Below, in pieces: positions 25,460 through 36,938 of a stretch of 64,000 nucleotides of DNA. Below the pieces are notes generated by a model, which saw nothing but the letters and a program-made list of their open reading frames with translations, searched no databases and was not told the origin of the DNA. The stretch is taken from NCBI GenBank assembly GCA_034687125.1, contig JAQGBZ010000048.1, positions 205,478 through 269,477 of the forward strand, written 5' to 3'. Numbering within the stretch: position 1 is the first letter of the stretch; every line of letters starts with the position of its first letter. The position numbers were made by a program, and so were the translations under genes. This DNA comes from Neelides folsomi. Lineage: Eukaryota > Arthropoda > Collembola > Neelipleona > Neelidae.

Positions 25460-25925
25460 TTAATTTGGATTGCAATTTTTAAGTTTTTCGTAACGTTTTT
25501 CGTCAGAAAAAATGACAAATCGCCAACGAGGACCATAATCCATATGGTCTCTGGCCCATTCCAATCTTCGTTCAATGTGTTGGGGTGTCAAGTGAGGAGC
25601 CTTTTTCATTTTCTTGCGTCTGATAATTGGAGAGCTTCTGATGAACTTGCGAATTGTTGTTAAAGATGCTGCCAATTGAAGTTCTCCTTTAATCTTCGGC
25701 GTTATTGATATTTCGGATAATCACACGTTTGTCATGAGGAGAAAGGGCTTCTGGAGGTTTGCCCCCATGAGCAACACCGCAATTTTCTCCCAAACGGAAG
25801 AAATTTCTTATAACTTTTGTCGATCTTATTAATGTTCTCAAAATTGCATGAATTAAAAGTCCGTCGTGCCGTAATTGGGCAATTCTACCGCTTTCCTGGA
25901 CTGTCAACCGTTTACCTGATCCCAT
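25460..25925 (-). pseudogene. broken Tc1/mariner transposase fragment
   Basis: N-terminal part of a Tc1-like transposase on the minus strand. The first piece (from the ATG at 25925) carries the helix-turn-helix region (RLTVQESGRIAQLRHDG... IRNFFRLG). The second piece carries LTPQHIERRLEWARDHMDYG and the first catalytic aspartate block RFVIFSDEK, followed by a stop. The two pieces are in different frames with an intervening TAA (around 25690), so at least one frameshift separates them. The second half of the DDE domain is absent. I found no terminal repeats nearby, so the element is an old fragment and cannot be active. Confidence 0.85.
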
Positions 25926-27492
25926 TACCTGTAAATAAATTAAATCTTTTAATAAAAACTTCATTCATTTTAATTTTATCTTTTATTTTATTTAGTTTGC
26001 CTTAATAATAATATAGTGCAATATATTTAAACAAAAATCAATTTTAATTACCTTTTAAAGGAGATTTAACTGAAGAAAGAGAGCGGAGAATGAAGAGGGG
26101 GCGTTGCGTTGAACAAATTCTCGAAAAATTATTGTCAATTCGGAACTACTTTGAAAATGACAATAATGAAAATTAAAATGTAACATTGATTCCCTCCAAT
26201 TTTTGAGACAATTCCCATTTACATAAATCATCATTTATCATGCTGGGGCCAACAGTGCCGTTCCCAGTTTACAACTTGGACCAAAAGAGCATAGAAAATT
26301 TTTTCAGTCTCTCAACAAATGGTTCAACTTCACAATGGTTCAAATGGTTCAAATGGTTCTACTTTTCAAAGGGAGGATCGCCATTTTCCAACTTGAAATT
26401 CGACGACAACTTACAATTTGGCTCAACTTCTCCCGCTTTCAACTTTCAGCCGCTTGGTTAGGTTAGGTTTAGGAGAAATTCCCTTAATAAAGCTCTTAGG
26501 TTACTATAGGTTAGGTAAATAATAATTAAAATATTTTTTCTAAGTTTCTTGTTAACACTTTTACTTTCCTCTCTTTTTTAAAACAATTTAGAAAATCAAT
26601 TATAAGTACTCTGGTTACTACTCCTAAACTTATGATTATTTATAATTATTTTTTCTTATAAGTAGAATAATTAAAAAGTTATTTATTCGGATATTATCTA
26701 ACTCTAAGTGTAAGTTACTTTGTCTTGTCTTTTGTGATTCATGTTAAAAATTGTTAGATAAATAGGTTTGTTAAATAAATTAAATTATATACATAATTCA
26801 CTCTAGAACTAACACAATGTCTCAAGTGTCGTACAAACTATGTAATATCATTATTTGAATACTTTTTAATTATAAAAGTTTTGTTAATTAATTTGAATAT
26901 TAATTTAATGTCAATATTTGGTTAAAAATATTAATAGTTGTGAATGTTGTGGATTGGTTGCTACTCAATGTATAATTTATATAAATATTTATGGGTATAA
27001 AAGTTGCTTAAGTTGAACACTATCTTAAGCAAATCAATTATTTATTATTCAATTAATAGTTTGATTATTTAAAAAAAACTGATTAAAAATTCTACTATGC
27101 ATTAATATTTGACTCTTTAAGATATATAATTGATTTCAAAAAGTTTGACATTGAAAAAATAATTATTTTAAATTAGCTCTATCCTTTAGGAATTACAAAA
27201 TAATAATTTCTAAGTATTTGTTAATTAAAGTTCAATTAAACCTGTTAAATATTCCTTAATAAAACTGAATCATAGGAATAAAAATTATTAGACTATTTTA
27301 AATAAAAACTTATTTAATTAATGAAAATTTTATTTTAGTTTAACAATAACAACTTTTAGACGTTTATTTAAATTAACAATTCCAAATCTTTGGTTGAAGA
27401 TAGTTGTTTTCTTTTCATATTTGATTATTATAATTGACGATATTTGTTTTATTTCTGTCTAGTTCTTTTCATTATTAATCAATCATTAAACA
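25926..27492. other. intergenic stretch with small repeats, upstream of the receptor gene
   Basis: Contains a short tandem of AAATGGTTC units near 26335-26360 and, at 26458-26473, a run TTAGGTTAGGTTTAGG with more TTAGG copies to 26513. An open frame at 26240-26461 spans the first repeat and has no homology. No exon for the missing P2X-like N-terminus was recognised on the minus strand. 26.5-27.5 kb is extremely AT-rich and presumably holds the promoter of the ionotropic receptor gene. Confidence 0.5.
26458..26513. repeat. short interstitial TTAGG-type repeats
   Basis: TTAGGTTAGG followed by TTTAGG, then scattered CTTAGGTTA and AGGTTAGGT. TTAGG is the telomere repeat of most arthropods. Only a few units are present, so this is a small internal cluster at most. 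Confidence 0.4.
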
Positions 27493-29922
27493 ATGAAAAT
27501 GTACATTATTTTGATAAATTGTATTTTTATTGTATTTAGCATTTTAATTATAAATTGCTTTAAAATAGAAAATAATTATTATGACGACTATGCAAAGGCA
27601 AGTTCTTCACCTTTAAAATTATCAAGCCACTGTGAAATTTATTTATTTAAAAACAGTCATGAAAGTATAGAAAATAATTTATTGAAAAATTATGTGGAAT
27701 TTTTTGCACGATTTAAATCAGTGATTTCAGTACAATCTCATTTTATTGATCGTACGTACAAAATTCGGGGTTTTATTGATAAAGAAAATCATTCACAAGG
27801 ATATGTAAATGAATTGATCATTTCTTCAAGTTATTTACGTAAATTCCCTTTATGTACTGTATTAATTTTAATTAGCGAGGAAAATATAAAAACATATGAG
27901 CAGATTTACTATTTACACTTTTTTGCAGTTGATTTCAATTTACGCTTTGCATTAAGGAAATTCAATTTTTTTATAATAGCATTTTGTATTACAAGTTATA
28001 TTTCCACGAAATCAACTTTTATCGACGAACTATATGATAATTACATTCCAATTTATTATAAATATAATTTAAATAGTTTTTATTATCCTGCAGATAATTC
28101 TATTCTTTATGCAATTTCGGATGTTGATAAACCAGCAAAAAAATTGAAAATTTTGAATAACTTTCAAAAATATAATAATTATGTAGGTCAAAAACAGTCG
28201 ACGATATTTATTAAATTTTTAAAAAATTTGAAAAATATTTCAGAAAATGAAATAAAAAATATATTTATTTTAAAATCTAAATTTTTATCAAAATTGTATA
28301 ATTTGAAAGATTTTGAAGGTGCCATTGCATATTGTCCACATTGTGTCTATGATTACAAATTCAAAAATGAATATGATATTCGGTGTCGAATGAAAGATAA
28401 ATATCCATTTAATTCTGTCCATAAATATTGTTTACTGGAAATCATTTCTGAAACTTTTAATTTATCATTTGAAAACGTAGAACCAAATAGAATGACAATA
28501 ATTAAATTTGTTAGTTATTTCTCCGATATTGTAGCTGTAATTCGCTATGATAATATAAAAAATCAAAATCGAAAACACAAGTTTTATCAGTTTATGTATG
28601 CTTCAAGTTATTTACCATTTACATTTAAAAACGATTATTCATTTACAAACTTTATTGATAAATCAACCGTGATTAATTATTCTCTGATGCTTTCTCCATT
28701 TAGTAATTTATTTTGGATTTATTTTTTAATTTTGATAATTGTAATTATTATAATTTTCAAGGTTATTTATATATTTTCTCAATATTGTAAGGAAATAAAA
28801 TTAGCCACCTGGAATAAATTGTATTTTGCCCTTTTTCAAATAATTTTTGAGCAAGGAAATTACATATTTGGTAAAATTTCCTTATTGGACTATAAATATA
28901 TAATTTTAATAAATATATTAATTTTAATGGGTTTTATTGTTAGTACTGCTTACAAGTCTAAATTATTTTTAAATATTGCTCTTGACAAAAATCCAAAATC
29001 ATTTGAAACATTTAACGATTTAGCTTATTCCACTCAAAATATTCCAATATATTCATTTTCCTCAACTGCTTCGAATGATGATATTATAGAATATTCAAGA
29101 CTTCAAGATATTGATAAAAATCAAAGCTTGAAATTTTATTCAGAAATGGGAAATTCTGCATTTTTAGATATTTTACATTCTTCTAGTAATCGTTTAAATT
29201 TGTTCGAAATATACAAAAATAAGATTCAGCTCATTTTATTTCCAAAAATTTTAATTGATTCTAAAGAAAATTATTTAATCTTTGCGACACAATTTGAAAA
29301 AATTGAGGTTCCCATAAATTTTGTCATTTTGGATTCAATTGATCAAATAATAAAACACGAAACAATTTTGGAATTCAATTTCCCGGGAAAATTTTACATG
29401 ATTAAACAAAGAGAATTAAAAAGGGATTTTTCTAATTTTGAAAACACCTTTTCAATGTATAATTTTATTCAATTATATTCAAATTCAAAATTTAATGACA
29501 TATTTAAATTTACACTCGTTTCCATGTTTGAATCAGGTATTTTTCAATTGTGGGAAGAAGGACATTTAACAGTAAGCCCATTTTTGAATTTATATTATAA
29601 AAATAATACACGTTATTTTGAAGCAAGAAAATGGAATAGAATTAATTTTGATAAAATTAATACTTTCAAAAGTTTAATTAAATCTCCTCAAATTTACAAC
29701 CCAACGGCTTTAATAATTAGAAAATTTCTGCCAATTTTCATCATTGTTTGTTTTCTATTGGCATTTTCTCTTTTCATTTGGATTTTGGAAATTCTTTTTC
29801 ACAACTACGATAATATAAAATATATATGTAAAATATTATTTGATCAGTTTGTGATAAAATTTGAATCTATTAAAAGAATTGAAACAATCAGAAAATTCAC
29901 ACCGATAAACCAAAGTGCTTAA
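27493..29922 (+). CDS. divergent ionotropic receptor (IR, iGluR-like), intronless
   Basis: A single uninterrupted 809-codon frame. Residues 1-22 are a signal peptide (IILINCIFIVFSILIINCF). The long extracellular part includes a CPHCVYDY block and, near 350-400, the first half of a ligand-binding lobe. A first membrane helix lies at about 404-428 (LFWIYFLILIIVIIIIF), then a pore-loop-like segment (TWNKLYFALFQIIFEQGNYIF region), a second helix at about 470-492 ending STAYKSKLFLNI where iGluRs have the SYTANLAAF motif, the second lobe, and a last helix at about 743-766. IRs are chemosensory cation channels of arthropods and relatives. The glutamate-contacting arginine is not evident, as in most divergent IRs. 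Codon use is much more A/T-biased than in neighbouring genes. Intronless structure is common in species-specific IR expansions. Confidence 0.82.
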   Translation: MKMYIILINCIFIVFSILIINCFKIENNYYDDYAKASSSPLKLSSHCEIYLFKNSHESIENNLLKNYVEFFARFKSVISVQSHFIDRTYKIRGFIDKENHSQGYVNELIISSSYLRKFPLCTVLILISEENIKTYEQIYYLHFFAVDFNLRFALRKFNFFIIAFCITSYISTKSTFIDELYDNYIPIYYKYNLNSFYYPADNSILYAISDVDKPAKKLKILNNFQKYNNYVGQKQSTIFIKFLKNLKNISENEIKNIFILKSKFLSKLYNLKDFEGAIAYCPHCVYDYKFKNEYDIRCRMKDKYPFNSVHKYCLLEIISETFNLSFENVEPNRMTIIKFVSYFSDIVAVIRYDNIKNQNRKHKFYQFMYASSYLPFTFKNDYSFTNFIDKSTVINYSLMLSPFSNLFWIYFLILIIVIIIIFKVIYIFSQYCKEIKLATWNKLYFALFQIIFEQGNYIFGKISLLDYKYIILINILILMGFIVSTAYKSKLFLNIALDKNPKSFETFNDLAYSTQNIPIYSFSSTASNDDIIEYSRLQDIDKNQSLKFYSEMGNSAFLDILHSSSNRLNLFEIYKNKIQLILFPKILIDSKENYLIFATQFEKIEVPINFVILDSIDQIIKHETILEFNFPGKFYMIKQRELKRDFSNFENTFSMYNFIQLYSNSKFNDIFKFTLVSMFESGIFQLWEEGHLTVSPFLNLYYKNNTRYFEARKWNRINFDKINTFKSLIKSPQIYNPTALIIRKFLPIFIIVCFLLAFSLFIWILEILFHNYDNIKYICKILFDQFVIKFESIKRIETIRKFTPINQSA

Positions 29923-29958
29923 ACGTTTAATAGGCAGAGCTATTGTTACATTGTTATT

Positions 29959-30311
29959 GTTAGCATAGATGGGCAAGATAATCTTATCTTTAAGATAATT
30001 TTATTTAGATAAATTATCTAGATAACTTTTTTATCTTTTACCCTCCAAAAATGTTATCTTTTATCTTTCATCTTTTTGAGTTTTGATGGGTTAAAAGATA
30101 AGATAATTTTCTAAAAAAAAATTATATAATAATCATCAAGAGTTGTGATTTTCATGAAATTTCTTTATTAGTGAAGGCTAAATAACTCAAAAACAATACG
30201 TAAGATTGAGTTTGCAATAATTTTTAATGTATTTTTGAGTTAAATTACATTTGCGTTTGAGTAAAATTATCTTAAGATAACTTTTGGGTTATCTTGCCCA
30301 TCTATGCTAAC
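29959..30311. mobile_element. 353-bp inverted-repeat element (MITE-like)
   Basis: Perfect 23-bp terminal inverted repeats: GTTAGCATAGATGGGCAAGA at the left border (continuing TAA) and its complement at the right. The interior is full of AGATAA/TTATCT phrases in both directions, so much of it could fold back. No target-site duplication is obvious. GATGGGCAAG-type ends resemble hAT MITEs, but without the duplication the family stays open. It sits just 36 bp after the receptor stop codon, so it is probably within or next to the 3' UTR. Confidence 0.7.
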
Positions 30312-30498
30312 GTCGTAGGTTTAATAGTGGAGTAAGATAGATACACAAGTTAAACTATGTATAATTATGTATTTATCTAATTGTAAATACACTATAATTT
30401 ATTAAGGCATAAAAATAATGGCGAAAAATAAAGGTTTGTCCCATCGCATCACAAATATGTGGAAAGTATATTTTTAAAATATAATATTTATTAATTAC

Positions 30499-32868
30499 TT
30501 ACACATGATAATATCTTTTCTTGGCTACATACACATTGGCTAAAATAAAGTTGCCATTTGTGGTTTTGAGCGTTATGAAGAAATACATGTATTACAATAT
30601 GTCATAAAAGGGTACATTTACCTTCATGTTACACATTAAAAACTTCTTTTATGTAATACTTACAGTATGTATGTTAGTAATATGTAAGTTATTGTATGAA
30701 ATTGATAAACTTATAAATGTGTTTGGATGTCATCATCAGATGGTTCGACGACTTGGATTAAAAAATGCAATATTTTACTTCGCATTCTTGAATAGCTGTT
30801 GTCAAAGACAAGTGTATCTGTCAAAGGAAATTAATTACTTTTTAATTAATCAACAATTAACATATTTGCATAAAGCTTCATATTAAAATAACGTTAATGT
30901 TAAAATTGTTAATGATCTAGTGATTGAATGGAACTTACAATTTCCAATGTTATTGCACTCGAACGTTCCCTTTATCTCTCCAACATTTGAAGAGAATTTC
31001 TCATATGGAACAACTTCACTTCCGTCTTGAAATTGGATTGAAAATCCAATGTCATTTTCTTCTGTTTGGAATGTCCATCTATTATATTTAAAAATTATTT
31101 TAATTAAATAAACTATTAAGTCATACAATTAGTGTTTAATTGAATTGTTAAATATTGATATATTTAATTGATAATTAAAATAGGTTTGTATTTATCTCGA
31201 TTTATATTACATGATTCTTGAATCCAGTTCATATATCTGAGTGTCCAAAGTGAATTTTGATCCTGCATCTACAGTCACCATCGACTTGCCTTCATCCTTC
31301 GCTCGAAATTTTCGATTTTCAAAGTCTTCAACCAAAGACTCAAACTGTGACATAAAATATGTTATATTCATTTTGGACTATGATTGATTAGACACGAAAA
31401 TATTGGTAATGGACAAAGGGCAAGATCAACTTACGTCACAATGAACATTTTGGTTTGTTCCTCCATATTTGACAGGGATTTGATTTGCAGGGATGGCACG
31501 AAGTAATGCCAACTTCCATTTCTCTTCGTTGGAATCAAAAATTTGAACTTTAGCAAGCGTCCTTGCTGTGATAATTGGTTTCAAGATTGAAAACAAAATT
31601 GAAAAGATTCTTGGAGCTGAAAAAAACCATACAGTATATCGATATACTTAAAATACCATAATAATAAAGAATTTATTCTTATTTACTATATATTAGAGTA
31701 CTTTTTTGTACTTTATTATTTGTAATTACCATTTATCACAATTGCTCTCTTTAAAGTCTCTGGGTAATTTGCTTCAAATCGCTTAACGTTTTCCAATAGT
31801 GTATCAATAGCTGTTTAAAAAAGCACATTTATAATCCAAAACATTTCTTTAATAAAATCAATAATACGGAAATATTTAACTTACTTTCAAGAGATGTAAG
31901 TTGCTTATATTGAAGTCCCTCCATGTCCACAACCTATTACGAAAACGTACAAGATATTTATGTATTATTTATTTATCACTTCACTTTCCTTGCAATTTAC
32001 AAGTTGATTAATTATCTTGATCCATTAATAAAAAATTGGAAATAAAGGACTTTGGAAATAAAAAAAAACTCACGATTGTAAATTGTGTGATGGGTCTTGA
32101 AGCTGTGAATGAATTTCTTCTCAATACATCCATGATGTGTTCGAACAATTTGTCGACGAATCTGACATAGTCAGGTCGTTTCTTTTCCTCAACGACCGTT
32201 TTCTTCACGTCCCATCTACCAACTGAGTCAAATAACAATTATAAATTAAACTTTCACTTTTAACGATAAATCCTCTTTTATTATCTTTAGGATTATCCAA
32301 TAAATTGAATTAGTTTAATAATGAATTAAGTTTAATTAAGGTTTTCTCACAATGTAAGAATCCAGTTGGTAAATAGGAATAGTCATATCCCCAAATTTCA
32401 AATGGGAATTCTTTGTAGAATTCAATAGGAGGATTCCATGTTAAAACACCATCAATTTTATTCTCGATTCTCCACTCAATTGACTTGCTAAGCATTTCTT
32501 TAGCCCTTTTGATATTCATTTCTCTGGCTGAATATGAAGATAATTACACATTTAATTAAAAAAATTATTCATTTGAAATAATTTATTTAAAATAATTAAA
32601 TTTGCGTTCTTATATAAATAACGAAAAGATGCAAGTTAATTTCATTATTATTTAATGTACCTCTGATCCATCTTAATAAAAAAGATTCAATGAATGGTTC
32701 ACCAAGTTGTTCTAATTCTAAATCCGCCGTTTCTTCATTAAACTACAAAAAAGGATTTGTTGAGTAAATTGCTATTACATTATCCTAATTACAATACATT
32801 ATATTGTATTGTAAATTGAGCGTTACCTTTGCTAAAACTTCAAGTTCCTTTTCAGTAGGTGCTGCCAT
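30499..32868 (-). CDS. SEC14-like protein with GOLD domain, copy 1
   Basis: Ten exons: 32868-32827, 32742-32661, 32527-32351, 32222-32074, 31933-31885, 31810-31730, 31616-31435, 31344-31211, 31078-30939 and 30539-30499, 358 residues. Order: CRAL-TRIO N-terminal helices (FIESFLLRWIRAREMNIKRA), CRAL-TRIO lipid-binding fold (QFTIVVDMEGLQYKQL, INAPRIFSILFSILKPIIT, KYGGTN) and a C-terminal GOLD beta-sandwich (IWTFQTEENDIGFSIQF). SEC14L proteins carry hydrophobic ligands such as phosphoinositides or tocopherol between membranes. The last exon is uncertain: as modelled it encodes only NVYVAKKRYYHV and skips the strand LIFDNEYS seen in copy 2. A GTAAGT donor overlaps its stop, so the true 3' end may differ. 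Same-strand paralogue at 36.9-39.2 kb. Confidence 0.85.
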
Positions 32869-35800
32869 TTCGAACAAATAGATAATATTTTAATTTTAGA
32901 TTATATTTTATTGTTAAAAACTTAAAAGTGGATTAAATTAGATTAAATACACCAATTTAGCTAAACTTAAAAATCTTGCACTAAGGATCACTCACGACGT
33001 TGAGCATTAAAATATTGACTGATACTGAAAGAGTTAAGGTTGAGAGTTACAATTATATAAATGTATGTATTATAAATGTTTGTAAGTACCTGCATGTAAA
33101 GTACTTGGATATATGAAATCTATACATGCTTCATTATTGTGAAATGACGTAAGGAGATTTTCCTCGAAACTCCAAGTTCTGCAAACCCCCAACCCTTAAC
33201 ATTTTACACATGGGCTTATTGCATTCTTGAAGAACCAAAGAGGTAAATGGTTAAAGATTATTAGGGAACAAATCACAATCACCTTCTCCTGCGCTCCTTG
33301 TCATATACTTAATATGGCAAATATATGGCAAATGGACATGAAGTGCAAAAAGAATGCATTAAACTTCAAAACCCTCATTGCAGATTATATTATTATAAAA
33401 GGCCATCGTATTCGCTCATTGTTAAATGTACCATAAAGGCATTTGCCCAATATTCCCAACATTCACTTTGTCTCCCCAGAACCCCTAGACATTCTCCAAC
33501 ATGTCTATAGGTCAAATATCATTTATTTAATCGCCACTCGACGAGTTGATAAATCTCTTGATGGAAAGATCCAACGCGACTTGTCTTAAATTCTTCATGG
33601 CATTTCAAAATGACGAGAGATTGAGTTGTAAAGAAAGCCAAGAATCAATGTTTTTAATCAAAACAACTCTTGTTCAATTTTCTCATCTCGGCTATCTCAT
33701 ACACATACAAATACACATGCAAATACAAATACATATGTTTAATTCAAATATTGTCAACTCAAAAACACGAATCGTTTTTTAACAGAAAGTGTAACTTGTA
33801 AATTTTCAGATTACGCATCCCTGTATTGCAATAAGGTCATAGGTTATTAGCAATTAACGCATTTAATTAATTTGTACCATTTAAACACAAAAAACTCTTC
33901 AAGACAAATGTGAAAATAGGAAAGCTAATGAAGGCGGAAATTGTAAATAGGAACTACTTGTGAAGAGTAGGAACTAAGTTTTGTTTATTTTTATCATTTT
34001 TTATCCTCTGATATATCATTGATCATTATCATTAGTTTAAGATACTCATGATTGGATGTTTATAATACCATATTATAATTTTATATTAGTTATAAATTGA
34101 AGGATTTCATAGCTAATTTAAATCAAGTTTTCCTACACTTAAGATATTTAACCAATAAGTGTCCTATGCCGATGTATACTGTGGTCATCTATAAACTTCT
34201 CTACTTTGTAATTCAACATTTATGTAGAGCTTAAAAGACGAAACAATAAAATCCTCATATTGCATTATATTTACATTAAATAGAATACATTAAATCGAAA
34301 CACATAAGCAATTTGGACATCCATATTGGAGCGAGTTGAAGGAGGGAAATTGTGGATGTGGATGAGGAAATAAAAGTCAAGAGTTAATAGGTGTATTGGA
34401 AAGAACAGGAAACGAGTTTGCTTCTTGTACAATTCTCTTTTTTCCCATAAAAAACTGAGATGGATCATTGCCATTTGGGATCATTTAAATTAAGGTCACG
34501 AAAAGGAAAAGGAAGTGGAGATTTTTGAAGATTCACTTATTCAAACTCCGTTAACTTATTGGTAGATATCTTAAGTAGTAAGTACTAAAGGTTCTGAACA
34601 ATCCGAAGCAATTAAACATAGTAAGTGTGTATAGATAACATTAACTAACATTAACATTAAGTATTATAAATATTAGCATATAAGGTGTACACACAAATTT
34701 CCAAGATTTTGACTTGTCATTCCATTTCTTATTTCTTCAGTGTAATTTGCTATTCGAATACAGTTATTGAAGAATTGAAGTTTTGTCAAATTAAATTCAA
34801 CTTGGTGTGGAAGATAAAAACAAAGTCAAGGGCAGTTTTTGATATTTTACATTTTCCTTGTGCCATTGTCCACCTTGATGGTTTTTTCCAGCGTATAATC
34901 AACAGAAGCTTTTGAACGCAAGTTTAAATTCATTAATTTATATAGAAGAGTCATTAAAGTTTTAAATTTAAATTCATGTTTTGATGGCATTTGAAGGTCG
35001 ACAATATTAGAGATTTTTTACAGGCGTTCAATTTCCTATTTTTCCTCATTGAGCGATTCAAACGTATAAGATACATACAATACATATATTCTATACATTG
35101 ATTCTATATAATATATTCTATACAATATTATATCCACTATACTATTATCCTACTGATAGGTTTAAAAGTTTAAACACATGATAAATAATTATTATGTATA
35201 AGATCACTTTCGTATTCATCTATCGTTTTCCATTTTTCTCAGAATTTTATCCTCCTAACTGACAATACCAAGTACTCGGATTTATCACGCCATGTATTAT
35301 GTTGAATTTCTGAATGATTTAATATTGCTAAAATTTAAAATTAAAATTAAATAGGAATTACTGTTTAGAAGTTTAGATTGCAGGGAGTGGGTCATTGGAT
35401 GGATTGTTTCTGGTTAATTAAAATATAAGCTTTCATCATTTTAATCCCTTGTTATTGCATTGAGTAAAACATTGCGAGAACATAAAATGAGAATGGTTCA
35501 TAAAAAATATAATTGAGACAATAAAACGAATAAAACCTCAATGTCCTCTTCTCTTTCTTCAGATCAAATCTCTGGCATTAAATATTGTAAAACATTATAT
35601 TGGATACATTATAATATACATATACATAATATACATCAATACATTATACATTATAAGAAAATAATGAACACAATGATGAAACCAAAGTTTAATACGTGAG
35701 ATTTGTAAAAAATTAAAAAAGGTCAATTAGCTCAAAACTTCATCTTTTACTACCTTGAATGAAATGACAAAAAATGGATTTTTTACAATATAGAGAAATA

Positions 35801-36938
35801 TCTAATACTTACATATGCGTACTTATGCTTACGTATACTTGTGTATGTATACTTATCTTCTACTACAATTACATATATTTTGAGCAGTGTATGTGTATAC
35901 AATTCTAGTATGAATACTTTAATCAAATGTGTATAAAGTGTATGTGATACAATATATTTAGCATATTAGAGACACTTTTTATTCATTTACTTCTGAATAT
36001 ATCTTTATATATTGTAAATTTAAATGAAATTAATTACTCTGTGTTGTAACAATCAGTTTTGTATATCAAGTTAAAAGTCCTGTATGGCGGTTGTAAGAGT
36101 GAGATTTGTATTTAAAAGGAATGATGATTGAATGTAAAAGCTTTTACCATTTTGTTCATCATTACACATCTCATAACTTACGAATGTGATTGAAAGTGAA
36201 CGATCCCATTTTCATCTTTATCCCTGACATAAAAGAGTTGAGTGGAATGAGGTAAATTCAATGATTCACTTCACTCCATCAAAATAAAATGTCTACCTGT
36301 AAATATGTACAGTAGTATTTTTAAACAAAATAGATGAAAAAGAAAAATGACACATAATTATCTTAATTTTTTAATTACAATACAATCTTTATAGAGCAAC
36401 AATTTAATAACACGTAAACTGTATTTACTTGACCTTACATTACCACCAAGGCCACTATAATTTTGTCTGGCAAAAGAGCAAAAGAACAAAAAATCAAGTA
36501 CATTATATATTATTTATTATAATGAAAATAGTAAAATGTTTATTGTTAGCATCACACAAACTTAAAATGCAGAGAGTTAAAGCCAATACTTATTCTATAC
36601 CTATTTAAAGTATATTATGCATTTAGTTATTATAGCAGTTAAGTAATTTAATATTAGTTATATCCACACGCACATCTTGGAGCATTTAGAAAGAATCAAA
36701 GCTATAAATCATTTCGAATGTGTGTCACCATCACCTTGCCAGTTTGTGAAGCCCATTGTTAACAAAGAATTATTTATATTACTTTGCTTTAATATTTTTT
36801 TGCCTTTTGCCTCTGCCCCTACAAAAATAGGTTGGCCTTTATTATTTAATTTATTTAACTATCCCTTATACCAAACTTATGCATTCTAATCATTGTTAGC
36901 TGTATTGGGTTGTTGATCTATGTAATATGGCGAGGATC
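32869..36938. other. 4.1 kb stretch between the two SEC14-GOLD genes
   Basis: No supported gene. A GC-richer block near 33160-33670 gives several short overlapping frames without homology. Elsewhere the sequence is AT-rich, with TATACA-type runs near 35080-35150 and 35600-35660. It presumably contains the promoter of copy 1. Confidence 0.5.

Noticed and set aside
26240-26461. 73-codon frame with FKWFKWF repeats
   Set aside because: The repeat comes from a simple AAATGGTTC tandem; no sign of a real coding exon.
33160-33782. Cluster of short plus-strand frames between the SEC14 genes
   Set aside because: Short, mutually overlapping and without homology; composition effect.
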